This document shows, piece after piece, positions 13,401 through 28,400 of a stretch of 64,000 nucleotides of DNA. The position numbers were made by a program, and so were the translations under genes. This stretch comes from Antedon mediterranea (lineage: Eukaryota > Echinodermata > Crinoidea > Comatulida > Antedonidae). Each line of letters starts with the position of its first letter. Within the stretch, counting starts at the first letter, position 1. The stretch is from contig NC_092674.1 of NCBI RefSeq assembly GCF_964355755.1, forward strand, positions 26,584,001 to 26,648,000. The letters run 5' to 3'. The notes under the pieces were generated by a model. That model was not told the origin of the DNA and made no database searches. It saw only the letters and a list, made by a program, of their open reading frames with translations.

Positions 13401-16400
13401 CCCAATGATGACTTCAAGGACCCTAAACCAGAGGGGCTTGCAAAGGGCAAAGTTGGTGGCATGCCCTTGCATCAGTTTTATGGTCGAATTATTTTAGTGG
13501 TTTTGGTTTGTGGTTAACTTGTTTACATTACGATATCAAAATGTATATTACAAAATTTAAAACATTAGTTATGAAATTATGTAGGTTGACATTAGAAATA
13601 CATTAGAAAATTAATTTTATGAAATAAAGGCTGTGTAGCAATTTGAATACAGTATATATAATGACAAAGTTTGTAGTCTAAATTATCTAATAATCATAAT
13701 ATAAAAGTAAATTACTGGGGGGGGGGGGGGTGGAATGACAATGCAGCCTGGTATCATGGGCTGGATCTCAATGGAGATACAAATAAAATAAGCACTGAAA
13801 AAATGACAATGCTGTAGATATCAGTGGCTGGATCTCAATGGAGATACAAAAAAGCAAAAAGCTAAATCAAAACGATAAAGTAAAACAGCCAGTATATTGT
13901 TATAAACTAGGCCTATGAATATGATATGAATCTATTGGAAAAAACACAATAACAATGTGTATACTGTTAAACTGATTAACTGATGTGAATTCATTTACAC
14001 ATTTTTAATAATGAAATTCCTGAATCTGTTTATACAAACGATTGAAATGTTTTGCAAATTCAAAGTCTTTGTCTCACGAACAAATTGATTAACATCGGAG
14101 GACATACAATGCCTTAGGATGCAGCATAATCTAAATTAAATCTGTGTAAATTTCAAAGAACAATTGTACAAACTTTTTAACAAGACTAATCAAGTCAAAA
14201 ATGACCTTAGCTGAACTACTGAGGGCAGCAGATGTTTAAACAGTCTGTGTGGCTTTGTCCTGTTTAAATAATTGAAATTAAAATTTAATTTTGCATAAGT
14301 GCTGGAATGAGAAAGATGTTTTTAAACATTCCTAGTAGACTGCCCATAGCAATCTTGTTTTAAGAATACAGCTGTTTGATAGAATTTTTATGTTCACATG
14401 ATAATTAGAAACAGGCGTAAAATGCTTGTACCTTCACTCTTTCAAGGCGGTTATTATCACACCATGAACGACGATGAAAAGTAATTTAGTTGGCGATTTT
14501 CAGGAACAGTAGGTGTCAGCGGTAGCACAGGTCATCGTACGGATGACTGATAATAGTTCTTTATTATTTGAAGTGTGAAATTGAATGAAAGTTTTTGATG
14601 TATTTTGGGTATCTACCGAAAAAACACTTGAATAAAATTGTAACGATCTACAACAGCAATTTAATTCATGTTCCTTCTTTCAGTTTGATATCCATGTATT
14701 GCTGTAACCATTTATCTATTTTTATTAATTTTATTTATAATTAATCCATTAATTTAACAATTTATCAATGAATTCTTTCTTTCATTAATAATTTTCAATT
14801 TTTTACTTCACAAATTTACATTCTTTCATCTATTGTTTATAATTTTACCCATTTAATTTACAAATTTTTTATTTTTTTTTTCAATTATATCCATTTTAAT
14901 CTTTAATTCGCTTATTCATTTACTAAATCAATCCTAACTATGCTTTATTCTCATTTATTTTTAATATACATCATTCACTTTTAGCCTTTAATAATCGGAA
15001 ACAGACCTAAAAAATTTAATTGCTTAATGAAATATTTAATTAACTTTCATATTTAACATTTTTCGACAGTTCCTTATTTCTTTTTTTTTTGTTTCAAAAA
15101 TTTTACAGAATTTATTTGATTTGACAAATTGTTTTCTTTACTCAAATCAGTTTGTCAGCAGTTTGAAACAAACTTGTCATCCACCTACAGAAATTTTAAT
15201 AAATACTGACAAATAACGGAAATATCCATATATGGAAAAAAATAAATGAACACGTTTAAATTGAAACAGTTTAATGTTTATTTGTTGAGATTTGTTGGGA
15301 AATGATTAAACATTCTGCAGAGTACTTGATTGAAAACTAATTCCGTGACAGAACAAAACGTTTTTGTACTTTATTTCAACAAAACTAAAAAAAGCTGGAG
15401 CATTGCGCTTTTGGAATTTCCCATTTTCTTTTTTCTGATTTTATTAAGTAAAAAAGTTAGGCTCTGTGTACACTATCAAACTTTATGTAAAAAAAATATG
15501 TGATGTGCCCATTATGGACATAATGATGGCATTTCTCTACCATATTTGGGCATATCGCTACCATATTTGGGCACATCAAAATAGTTTGATAGTGTAGAGC
15601 TTTTAATTCGATTGGCCAGATCCAAATATACAGTAACCTTCACTTACACAATATTTACATTTGAACAATTTTCCAATATTTGTCAGTTTGTTAATTTCGC
15701 GCAAGATTCTAGTTTAGTTTGCTAACTCATTTCCTAAGTTAAGGTCCTTTAAGCGCACTGGGGACAGCTTTTACAAGGATGTTGAGAATGTTCTTGTGAT
15801 CTGATCACCATAAAAATACTTGTGATGCAGATAAAGTTAAGAAAGTAATCAAGAAAATTGTTTATACTAGGAAGTTAAATGTTAAGAAAGAAGTGATGAG
15901 ATTTCTTTTGGGAATTATTTAATAATTAAAGTATGACGTTTAGGATAGGATGCTTAAATTATAATAGAATAAAATGTAAATTTGTTTCACATCGCGGTAG
16001 GTCCAGTTGAGTCTGCCTGCCAGTTTGCTTTCCACTTGTATGAAAATTCAACAATATAATGGATGTAAGTTGACCAATCACAAGTTACGTTTCAGATGAC
16101 CCATCGCATGTGAACCAAGCTTACAGTCTTGACACCTCATAGTGGATACCCAAAATTTATTAAATAGCTTGTTTTTTAATCTAAAGCTCTGTCTACACTA
16201 TATCAAACTAGTTTGACAAAAAACCGTGATGTGCCCAAATATGGTAGTGATATGCCCAAAAATGGTAGTGATGTGCCCAAAAATGGTAGTGATTTGCCCA
16301 AATATGGTAGTGATGTGCCCAAAAATGGTAGTAATATGACCATCATCATTTCCATATATAAGCACATCACATTTTTTTGTCACATAAAGTTTGATGGTGT

Positions 16401-19400
16401 AAATGGAGCTTAATGCAGTGTAGGCCGCTACCTATTATTAGTGCACACCTCTCAAAGCAAGTAACAAACACAACTTTTGACCATACTACTGTACATAATT
16501 TGAATTTTTTTAAAGAATGTTCATCAATTTTTTTCACCAAGCTAATTATCGTTTATTAATATAAAAAGGTCATTATGTTACCTTATACTAACTGTTGAAG
16601 CCCACATTCCTTTTAAGCATCCGTCCCTACAGTATCATGTACTTTGTGGATAGTGTAAAAGTCGAGGAAGTTTTCTGTAGGGGCAGAGACTCAAGGAAAT
16701 AGCTTTCAACTGCATAGTTGGATATTTAAGCCCTAGCGCATACTTGGCGCCACATAGTTAATTCAAATGAATTTTTAAACATACTTTAAATTAATTTAGA
16801 AATATGATAAAGATACTTTTAGTGATAATATTAAAAACTTTAAGCGGTTTTGAAATGAAAAAAAAACGCGACATTGCAATATTGTAGTTTGCTTCTGTGA
16901 AGCAAATTGTTTGATAGACGATATGTCTACTTTTTAAAAATTCTCAGTATTGTTGCGCAAACCAAACAAATTATAATTTCAGCAAGGGAGGTAAATTATT
17001 TATTAAATTGTTCATGTAATGTTGTGATCTTTCCTAATTAAATTACTAATTTTTTGTTCATTTTTACCCCTGGTAATTGACCTTTTACCCATATGATACT
17101 TCTGGTTAATTTCAAACTCTGATATAATCCATTAACGTTATTATTTGTCTGCTTTTTAAGGAGAGGGTGGAATTTAAATATTCTTTAGAGGTTTGTCAAA
17201 GTTTTGATAAGAATTAGTGAAAATTAAGTAATTGTTATGAATGGTGCTACCAATTTGTGAATATCCGCAAACTTCGCTTGGGAATTTGGAAGCAAACTCA
17301 TTCTAGGCCCCTCATGTCCCGAAGGAAGTTCTCCATGTTGAGGGTCTGTTTGGGGACAATGAAGGGGTATATAAACATGTAAAGGCCTAGTATGGAAGGG
17401 GCTTAGGAAATAATTAACATATGTACTTTTACACTTATACATTTCTCTACTAAACAATTCCGTATGTTTGTACGTTTTCAATAAAAATAAAACCATAATT
17501 TTGATATCATTTTCACAATCTTTGGTTAGAACTCTGTTGGGCAATGACCAAGAGTTCAACCACAGAATGACAATGTTCGTGATAATTTATAAATAAAGGG
17601 TTCGTATCTTATATCGCCCCTTATATCACTACTCATAATGATGAGACCGTTAAAATTTATTTTTGAATTTTTAAACAGCTACGTTAATTTGGCCCTTATG
17701 TTAAACACATGGCTGTTATTATGGCGACTTCTTGTTATATCAAAAACATGTTGTTTTCATATTAAATATTCTAAAACGGACAAGAGGTTTTAGGGCCATT
17801 GATGGAGAAATACCGCTGATAAAAGATTTTTAATTGTTTATGACACTTGACCTGATGATGATATTGGTTAAAATTGTTCATAAAAGAAATAAAAATGACA
17901 AACCATTATGTGTACTACAAATATATATTAAATCCACAGATTTTGAAAGTACAGTACGTAATGTAAAATTTGTGATATTGTACTGTTTTACAGATGAAAT
18001 TATTGCCTGTTACTAAGAAGACACATGTTCGAATCCCACTGAGTACACATTGTTAGACATAAGACATGTTAAGAAATATAATTTATTAAAAAATCCTCCA
18101 TTTTTTAAGTAACTGACTGTTGCTGGCTCTCCAGTTATTTTTATTTCAGATTGTTTAAAACTAAACATTATACATATAATTTATAATCATTTAAGAATGA
18201 TTTAGATTATAGAACCAGTGAGTTTTCATTAATTAACTTGTTGACAGTACCTGTCCCTGGGTGCCAATAAATAAACTCAATTTCATGATGTATCTGCTGC
18301 CTGGTCTCACTACTGTCTCACTAGCGTCTCACCACAATGTATACGGTGGATTATCCGATTACCGGTATATTCAATGTGAAGGGTTAGAAAGACATTTCTT
18401 GTTGATAGAATGCTTTGGTCTGGTTGATTTGTCTTTACCAGACTTTAAACCACTGTCAGGATGTAGCTGAAAAGGGAGGACAGATCATGATTCCTCTGGG
18501 AGGGCCCAACTATCTTATTCTGCTGGTGAATGAAACCTTCGGGGACAACGTCGTAGTGACTGCGTGCTCTTCCGTAATTCCGTTTGTGTCATCTATGGAA
18601 GGTTAACAACCCTCTGCAAATTGTCCGCGTAGGAAAACTGGATAAATGAATTCCCTATGCGGGAAGTCGTTCATTAAAGGTGCATGGAACAGACATTCTC
18701 GTAATTGCGACGGCTACGTGATTCTGAAATGAATACATAATTTTAATTATTACGTTCTGTCAGTTCTGCTAGCCAAATTCTATGATACATTTTTTATTGA
18801 AGCTGATTTGAATATTCAAATTATATACAGAATTAACAGTGTGAAAGCCTGTACAATAAAACGCCTTTGTTTAACACCTATAATTCAAATTCTAAGAAAT
18901 AAATAATTTCCACTCAAAAATGTGTCAAAATATGAGCGTCATTGCCTTCATTAAATAATTTTATATCTGTTATTCACCGACCCCAAGGCATTGTCAAAAA
19001 TTCCAGTTCATAGTCTCATGGCGAAAATTCTAATTGTTTCTGACAAAACTAATCCTACTGTATGTCCTAATTGAGATATTTCACAAAAAATTGATTGCAT
19101 TAGTAAGTGCGTATTGTCATATTCATCTGAATATTAATTTCGGAATTTTTATGAACTCTCATGAGAAATAACAATAGGCTTTACAGGAAATTCTTTTGAA
19201 GCTCGCGTCAATTACATATTTTGACGGTTTTCTACTCCGATATGCTTTCTGTCTTTTTTCCAACAGGTGAGATGAGTTTTACCGTTAAAATGATTATTAT
19301 TCAATTTACCTTTTAATGCAGTTCATTTAAAGTTAATTTCTAAGTTCGGCATGTCTTAAATACTTGGAACCTTGTTTGTGACACGATTGAAGATGTGACC

Positions 19401-22400
19401 AGCAATGTCCAGTGGGTATAATTTTGTGTCAATTATTAAGTAAAATTTAATTTAAAACTTATATTCATCTTTTCTATTGCATAAACAGTTCTATCTAGTT
19501 AATCCGGGAAAAATAGGATTCTTTATTCAGTTTTTTAAGTTTTTCTTACAAACTTTGACATACTGTATCGACATTTTATTTTAAATTAAATAGTTGTACA
19601 TTTTTATAATTACATGTTTTGGTATAATCTAATTTTTTTTTGGTGTGGGTTTGCAAGCAGAGCTTTTTTAAAATTATATAACACATTTTTGACATAACTA
19701 AACTAAAAGTTCTAATTTTTATTAGATAGCTTTTAAGTGGAATAATTTCAGTGTTCTTAACTACTGTAAATGTCACATGCTTTTTAACATGACCCCTTCT
19801 AACCCCAACACCATCTTTTTAGTCGACATTTATTTTTTAACGTTTAGATGAGTTAGCAAGTTTTTGGAATGGTTCCATGAATGATGTGTTACCCCCCATC
19901 GGGGTCAATGTACTTATTCATTATCTGAGATACACAGGTCAAGGATAGGTTTCTTATCTCTGGTAAAAACTTGGCAAGTTTATTTAACAGGGGTAAAAAC
20001 CAAATTCCTCTTCTTCCTCACCTGTTCCCCCTCCTCGTTTATATACCTGGCACATGGTTATCTATTAAGGTTTACTGAAATATAGCTAGACATGTATCCT
20101 CAATTAGTAATTATAAATTAATATATATACATATTCCGAATATTTATATAAGTTTTTGATCCCTGTTTACCATATTAAACCATTCTATTGACCTCTTCTA
20201 CACTATACTTTCAAAGGATATATAAATTTAAACTAGACACGTGTCTCATTTAATTATAAAAAAATGGAGAATTAAAACATAACATTAATTTACAACACGT
20301 TAAAGGAATCATATGACATTCGGTATGATGTCCTATACCTGTAATTTAATTGGATACGTTCATTTACAGTTAGATAATTTTATATATAGCTTTTGATTTA
20401 CGATGACTTGTGTATGAACTGCTATAAATGGACGTAATGATTGTGCCTACAAGTGTATCAAATTTCTGGATTTGTTTGGTAATCCGCAGGGATGTAAAAC
20501 GGTAGGATGAGCAGTAAAAGGGACAGACACACACTGACACGATGAGGAAGCGTTCAAATCATTTCAAAGCAAAAGAATTTAATTTATAATTAGGTAGTTT
20601 GCGAGTCTCGTGTTTTATTAGTTGAATTTGCATTGATTATGATATTTGTTTTTTTGTATTGGAGGTTATGAAGTAGTCTTGTTGGTGGTAGATGGATTAC
20701 TGGTAATCCTGGTAGGCTAGAATTTAATTGGCCCTTAGGGGATGAGTTATGGGTAGATATCATATAATCCATAAAAGGGGTTACGAATTAAAAACATCAC
20801 CATCTAAAATTAGTAACAAAAGTAATTAAAACTTAATAGTTATTAATTAACTTTTTCTTTTTGTTTAGGGAGTCATTAATGTGTATATATGTGTTTTTGA
20901 GTCATTATTATAATGTTTGTATTATTTCGAGGAAATGAGGTAGCCTAGTTGTGATTGTAGACTCGTGGAACAAGGGGATTCACCACTTGTCATAGAGTCA
21001 CTGGCTCCAGAGGAATTAAAAGAACGACTCCAATATAGGAAATCTAGTATTTAACTTGACTGTTGGCCATGACTGTTAATTTGTGTCGTATCGTTATCTG
21101 CGGCTTAACGTTAATCACATAGCGAGCTAAGGATGCTTTCAATCAGGCTTCGTACGCGTTGAGTCGTGGGCCAAACGTCCGAGCAAACGTCCTGACAGTT
21201 TTAATTTGTTTGTTTAATTGGCAAAAGTGCATTTGACGAATTTGTATGAGTGTTTTATTACGACTGTAGAATTTTCTGATTTGTTTTAATGAATAATTAT
21301 GACTATTCTTCAGATTACAATCAGTCATCAACAATTTCTTTAGTTTCTTAAACTTTTTTTGTTTTGCGACGTAGGTGTCAACGGAGAAGTGCCATCCGTT
21401 TTTTCAACTAACAGTCTTGAAAAATATATCCTTAATTAAGATGATATGAAATGATAAGGCTATACTTCCTGATATCTATTCCTTCTTAATCCCCCTGGGG
21501 TGTGGGGGAAGTTTGAAAACTAATTTCAGCAATGATCAAATCTTAATCAAAAATATTTATGAAAAATATGAATTTATTAATTTATTTTATTATTTATGAA
21601 ACATGTTTTACTGATATGTAAAACAGTATAAATTCTTTTAAATTTTCTTTTTAGAATTGCAGTTTAACAACGTTAATCTGGTATTATTTTCAATAAATTT
21701 GTTAAAATAAAAACAGAAAAAGAAATGCAGTAATATCATCTAACTAAATATTGATTGTCAGCATATGCTGTTTAGGGTCACCCTCTATAAATAAGGAGTA
21801 ATAAAAAAACACCTATATATATATATATATATATATAGAATAAGAACAATGTTTATTTACAAGTGAGTAAACTTAATTATTAAAAACAAATATTGATAAA
21901 AACTTCATTCGTCTTATAATTAAATGTATGTTGATTGTTATCTGAACAATTAGGTACTTGTTCTAATGAATGCTGCTACTAACGAATCGGTTAATTGGCT
22001 ACAATGATACTGATCCACATCAAACAAGGATAAAATTAATGAATGTAAACAAATCCTAATTAATTGTAAAGAGATATCAGGAATCCAAAAGGCATACTTT
22101 GGCATCTATTCGGTTTACCCTTTGGGCCGAAGACGGTTGATAAAAGAACCGCTGTCCTGTTAAGTTTCTTTGCTTAGCGTCAAGGTAAACTAATAAAAGG
22201 TGTATTGAAACTCTTTTGTTTATTGTAAGACTATATCATGTTCAGATTAGTTTCAATCAAAATCATTTGTGTGCTACTAGATAGCTCTTTTCTATGCCTA
22301 CGTAAACGGCACCCCTCTGCTACCGTCAACAGGTACGTCTAATTGGTGCATAGCGATCGTAGGAATCATTACTGAAATCCTAGTGAGCTGATTGAAGAAA

Positions 22401-25400
22401 CTCACTAGTCACATGTGCAGGCTGTTTCCTTATATGGCAGGCTCAAGTGTCAGTGTAGGAAGTAGACCTAATGTGATTTGCTCACTCAGCAGACGAGTTT
22501 AAAAACTTGCTTGCTGTAGCGGATTGTTGTCATTGTAGTCGTCAAACTCAAAGAGCAAGCTTCAGAGAGTAGCACTGCGAGCGTATAGTAAAGTTAAACA
22601 ACTTTTTACTTTCTTGTTCACCATACACAAACTTTTCAGGACTATAAACTAGAAAACGTTTTACGGTGTTTAATGTGTTGTTGAGTAAAAGACGAACTCA
22701 CTATGGATATTATGACTTATTCCAAGATTCAATCGCTTCTCAGACTTTTAAGATTAGGGAACGAATCCGATGTTTTTGATACTAAAACTTTTACTCGTAA
22801 ATATGACCGAACTCTTACTTTACCCACCAGGCCGTTCCAGATCAACAACATGTCGGTTGGACAATTGATGTACGTACGAAAGTTATCGTTACTTAAATTA
22901 ACTGCACTAATGGAAAGATACTCGGTTTCTCATCGAAGCGGTTGGAGTTGGTGAGTTGTTTTTTATTATAATTAATATCTGTGGTATTTAATATTTGTGG
23001 TATTTAATATTTGTTGTATTTAATATTTGTGGTATTTAATATTGGGGTATTTAATATTTGTGGTATGTAATATTTGGGGTATTTAATGTTTGTTGTATTT
23101 AATATTTGTGGTATTTAATTTTTGGGGTATTCAATATTTGTGGTATTTTTATTTACTGTGTTTATTATTGTGATATCTGAATTTTTAACAATCTATACGG
23201 TATATATTAAAAAAAATTATATTCAGTAATGTATAAAATACTATCAATATGGGTTATGAATTAAGAAGGGATACTGTTTATTGTTTATATTTATGAATGG
23301 TATGAAATTTTAAGAAAAGTTAACCATTTGACATTTCCATAACATAGTCTGTTTGGTTAAAAAACATAGTATTTTAATTGGAAAAGGGTGCTTTTCATTA
23401 GAACTCAATAAAAATATTTTGGCCTGTCCCCAATAATCATAAGACATTTTTATTATTATATTTTTACCACATTGTTGATCTTACTTTTCATTATAATTGA
23501 GATATTTGAGTAAAATATGTCACTGCCTTTGGGATAGTTACATTTGATGTGTAAATCTCAATACATTATCAAAAGCGTTAATATTTCTTTTGGCACGTAG
23601 ATCTCGGTGATCTGAAACCCGACGAACCCAATCTTATTGTTTGTGTGTGGTAACAGGAATCTATACTCCACATTAATGCACGACCTCATTTGCCTAATAC
23701 AATTTCATAACACCTTCCCAGATGAATTTCTGATTAAAATAAACCTGTAAAGTTGACTCTAAAGTATCAAGACTTTAGGCTATCAGTATGACGGAATACA
23801 GTACAAGCACTAATTCAAAAGCACCGCGTTAACCGCCCTTGGGTAATCATAGTGTCGTATTTATTTTTTTTCTCCGTCTAGTAGATACCATGAGAAATGA
23901 ATAATGCGTTAACTGATCCCCGGGGATAAGGCAATTTCTAAAACACTTGCAGCACATTCTAAATGTTAACCTTAATGCTTCTAGTCAGTTTATGATATCT
24001 TTAACATTTTCCCATGACATATTGATGTCCTTAAGCTAATAGAGCTACTTTGATTGTTTCTCAAGACATGTATAATATTTCAAAAATGTCACCAGTAATG
24101 TGCTCAACAAAAATGATTATTAGCACGATAATTACTATGTTTTATAAATATTTTAAAGGGTTATACCGTACATACCATAAACACAATTAATAACTGTCTT
24201 GCTCAAATTTAATAATATTTTAAGAAATACAGTAACAGTCTAATATGACACAAAATTATGTTTTTTGCAATAATTTTATCTAAAAATTAAAACTCAAAAT
24301 AAGACCATATAAAGAATTATATGTTTGTGTACTAACATAATTGACGTATTAAAATATTATTTCATTCATTTTTTAATATTTTAATGATAAAACACAGGAT
24401 ATCCAAAAGTAAATATACTGTTTTTTTGTTTAACTAAATATTTAAAATTTATTTAAAGTGTAAAAAATTGATAAGATTCTGACTAATTATTAATATTATA
24501 AATTTCCGTCAGTTGTAATTGTTGTTCTAATTTCAAAGCATTTAGGCAACAAACTTTTAACTTGTCAATAAAGATCGAAGGTCGTTTAATTAAAAATACA
24601 AGTTTTATACTTTTTTCCATTTCCTATTATTTTTCATACTGTTTTTCTTAAGAAAAAAGCCTAAAGAGTAGTGGCACTGTGGGTGGGTGCTCGCTTGTTT
24701 ACACAGGGTTATTGGTTCAAATTCTGTCACAGGTTCTCCTGGCCTATACAGCGCCACAACCTGTGTCATTAAAGCCTCGTATGAGACTTGATTTAGAAAG
24801 AATGGGTTTCCTTCCTGTATTTTGCAATTCATGTATTTCACTGTAAATCAAAATTTGTTAAAATCAATAAAAACACAAATCAATTTATATTTAATGAAAA
24901 TTATTTTTTTAATCTTTTAGGATGATGCCACGATTTATGAAACGAATAAAAACACCAGATTACAAAGATCGAAAGGTTTTTGGTGTTCCTCTGTCTCACT
25001 GCTTACAGAAAACAGGCCAGCCACTTCCACAAACAATATTATATGCAATGAGGTATTTAAGAAGAGTGGCGAAAGATTCAGTCGGTATTTTCCGAAAACC
25101 GGGAGTGAGATCACGGATACAACAAATAAAGAAGATTAATGAATCAAATATAGGTAAGTTTTTGAAAAATTCAGTTATTTTTAATGTAAAATGATATAAA
25201 CAAAATTCTCTTATAATACCAGACTTTCTGAAAACTGGAAACTCTCCCCAAAATTCTTGAAAACACATTCGGAATATCAAAATTAAATCATATAATATTA
25301 GGTCAGCTTAAGATATTGAGAGAGTAGGACCATTTTTATACATGTTTTTTAATTTCACATATTTTTTATTTTAAAGTATAAATTTACATATCCAAAAGAT

Positions 25401-28400
25401 TTCGAAGATTTTTTCTCTATTAAATAGAATTTCTGGAAATGATTATTAATAGTTGATTTTGTCACAAGCATTGCATTATTTCATTTATCTTTGGTGGTCT
25501 ATGTCTTGGTATTAAACATCTCTTAGACTTGTTGGCTATATTATTTAATCAGTTTTAATAGCCTTGTGGTTTTACCTTATAAAAGCAGACTATCGCAAAG
25601 TAATCACCTACGATACTTAAACCCATTGAATCACCACTATCAAAATAAAAGTCACAGACAGAAATTAAAGAAATCCACGCCCCCTGATGGGTCCTACCGA
25701 CTATCACTTGGTGCCCTCCTTACCGCACAGTGTCCTGACCAGACATCAATTGCCATATTTGTGTTATGACACTACCGTGACGACATTAATCGCATCGCAG
25801 TCATCATTCGGATGGTGGTCGTGTACATTCTTGGCAGATCTTATCGTCAGATGACAAAAGAATTTTATCACTTTAACATTTAAATGTTTTGCAGTCGTGT
25901 AGCGTTGTCAGAATGAATTAGTTTTGTATGTATGAGTGATACCAATGCAACATTATTTTGATATTTATTTAAACCTTTACTTTATCGTAACATATTGATA
26001 AGTCATTTTATAATTATAATTCACTTTTCCCTTTCTTAGATGTTAACTATGAAGGCATGATGGCGTATGATGTCGCCGATATGTTAAAACAGTATTTCCG
26101 CGAGTTACCTGAACCTCTGCTCACATCAAAGTTACACGATACGTTTCTCAGCATCTTCACATGTAAGTACAAAAAAAATAATTTAATAATAAATAATTTT
26201 AAAAATGACATGTTTCTATATAATATTGCAAATTATGTAAAACAAAAAAGTGAAAATGATTTTTAATATAAAAATTACTCAAGGCTGATCTAATTAACAC
26301 CAAATATATTTTACCTAAAAATGCATTTTCTGCGGTTTTTGAAGCATGAAATTATGTCAATCATTTTTGTAGTCTTGTGTGAAAAGTAGATTGTGTTTGA
26401 TAAAGAAACAACTTTTTACCCAGTTGGGAGAACATAGTAGGGTCTCAAACGGCCTTGCACTTAAAATATGACGCTATTAAGGCTAAAAATTGTTACTTAG
26501 CGCCTTAAAATCTCTTCTTGGGGGTCGATTTTTAATGTATAAGGTCATAACTAATAGATAAGAATGATGTTGATGTTGTATAACCGAGAAAAAAAAGTTT
26601 CGCTACATGAAAGAAATTAGAGCAGATATGTAATGCTCCAAGTAATTTTATAAAACTAATTTAAGTGTTAAGGTTAAATATAAAAGGTTAGGAAAATCAT
26701 TATAAACTTTCCAAAGTGAAAATGATTTTTCCAAACTTTCCCGATTGTGAATCAAAAGGGAATTTGTTGATTAACCTGGGTGAATTGAATTAACACCTTA
26801 AGTTCTTCTTATTACTGTTATAATAATAATAATTTATTGTGTTTCTTCTTTTTTTAGCAATGCCAAAAGACCAGCGTTTATCGGCGCTACAAGCGGCAGT
26901 TATGTTATTACCGGATGAAAACAGAGAAGTTTTGCAATCTTTGGTGCTATTCCTCAGCGACATTGCCACTCACTCACAAACAAACCAAGTAAGCTTATAC
27001 AATTACCTAGATTAAACCTAGCCTACAAGCATGCTTTAGGCTCTCTATTTAGTCTAGTATAGTTCATATACTGTCTTACCCTAGCCTGCCTTAACTAATG
27101 CTAATTACTAACTGGCTAGACTAAACCTAGATGCTTTTCCACCTGACTTCAATGAGCCTAGCTATCTCACCAACTGACTTGGCCAAGCATAGCTACCACA
27201 CTACTAGCTGCCTAATTACTAGACTAATTTCTACTACCATTTCTTATTTTTCCACAGTCTTTAACTTTCTTCTGTTTTTTTTTAGTGCAACAAACATAAG
27301 TTTAAAAACATAAGAAAAGAAAAAAACTAAAGTTAATGCTAAATTAATTTGATTCATCTCTCGGGACTTGTGCATAATACGCATGTAGTTGCCGCTTCCT
27401 CAGAACCAAAAATATCCGCATCAATCATTCCGTTTAATTAGGTTATGCCAGCACGGGAAAAGACTTGCATTGCGTTTATTGATATGTGGAACGTGCGGCT
27501 CGAATTAGGATGGAAAAATTATGAAGAAAATATAAATGGAAGTTACTGACAATTTTAGGAAGATGAACAGAACTGATGGATATATAGAATAATTTAATTT
27601 CATTTATTTTCTCACTTCTTCAGATGACGCCATACAATTTGGCTGTATGCTTCGCTCCATCCCTATTCCACCTCAGTCCGTCCCCAAACCAACAAGTCGG
27701 TACAAGTCCTAGACGCACACGCAAAAACTTTTCGCAACGGCCTGAGCAACGAGAGCTTTCAGATAACATTGCAGCAAATGAGTGTTTAACGTTGATGATA
27801 AAAGAAGTTAAGAAATTATTCATGGTAAGTATACTTTAGAAAAAGAAAGTATATTTAAAATGTTGTGGATAGAGATAAACTGTAAATAGCCTATTATTAA
27901 GACGTTGCCCCCAACAAATTTCTATATGTCTACTCTTATTGAGAGAAAAAAAAACAGAAGTGTTATTCATCGAAAAACACAATATTTTCATACACATTGT
28001 AGTCGCCACATTTGCTACAACTTGTTATCGGTTATTTCCTATTGTTCTCCGATAACCATAATTAATTTATTGATAATTTCTTTGATAATTATTCCAATCC
28101 ATCCCATCACTGAAATCCTTCAACATTATAATCCCTATTTGCTCGAAAGGAAATCTATTAAGCTGTTTGATACGTGTGTCATGCAATAGCTGGATCAAAT
28201 TCATTTGGAAATGCCCAATAAAATCACATATCTTTATCCGTAACTATAATGTTTTTTAGTTGTAATAATGTTGTCTGTGTGATTGATTTATTGCTTCCTG
28301 ATATTAACGCAGTAGTTAGTTGTTTCCCTTTATTCCCTTAATTAGTTTATTTATTGGTTAATTAAATACATTTGTATTTGTTAATGCTAAGTATTATCTT

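Larger units (their letters stand above)
10945..22830. other. Large DLC intron (11.9 kb)
   Basis: The longest intron. It holds two MITE copies, degenerate tandem duplications at 11120-11580, a 14-base G run at 13717-13730, a TA repeat at 21810-21838, the candidate terminal exon at 20961 and the candidate promoter at 22410. A GC-richer patch at 18250-18720 has two overlapping short open frames without recognisable content. Confidence 0.6.
22951..24920. other. DLC intron
   Basis: Contains the 16-bp minisatellite at its 5' end and a tRNA-like SINE fragment at 24670-24770. The remainder is AT-rich with nothing recognised. Confidence 0.6.

Noticed and set aside
13221-13472. 83-codon minus-strand open frame in a DLC intron
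   Set aside because: No recognisable domain and no splice context. The plus strand has a short protein-like piece in another frame, so at most a decayed transposon fragment; not supportable.
16198-16413. Overlapping repetitive open frames on both strands
   Set aside because: Translation of the amplified 20-bp box inside a MITE.
17224-17559. 111-codon minus-strand open frame
   Set aside because: No family resemblance and no splice or promoter context in a large intron.
18250-18720. GC-richer patch with two overlapping open frames
   Set aside because: Considered as an exon or enhancer; no acceptor/donor in DLC phase and no recognised protein motif.
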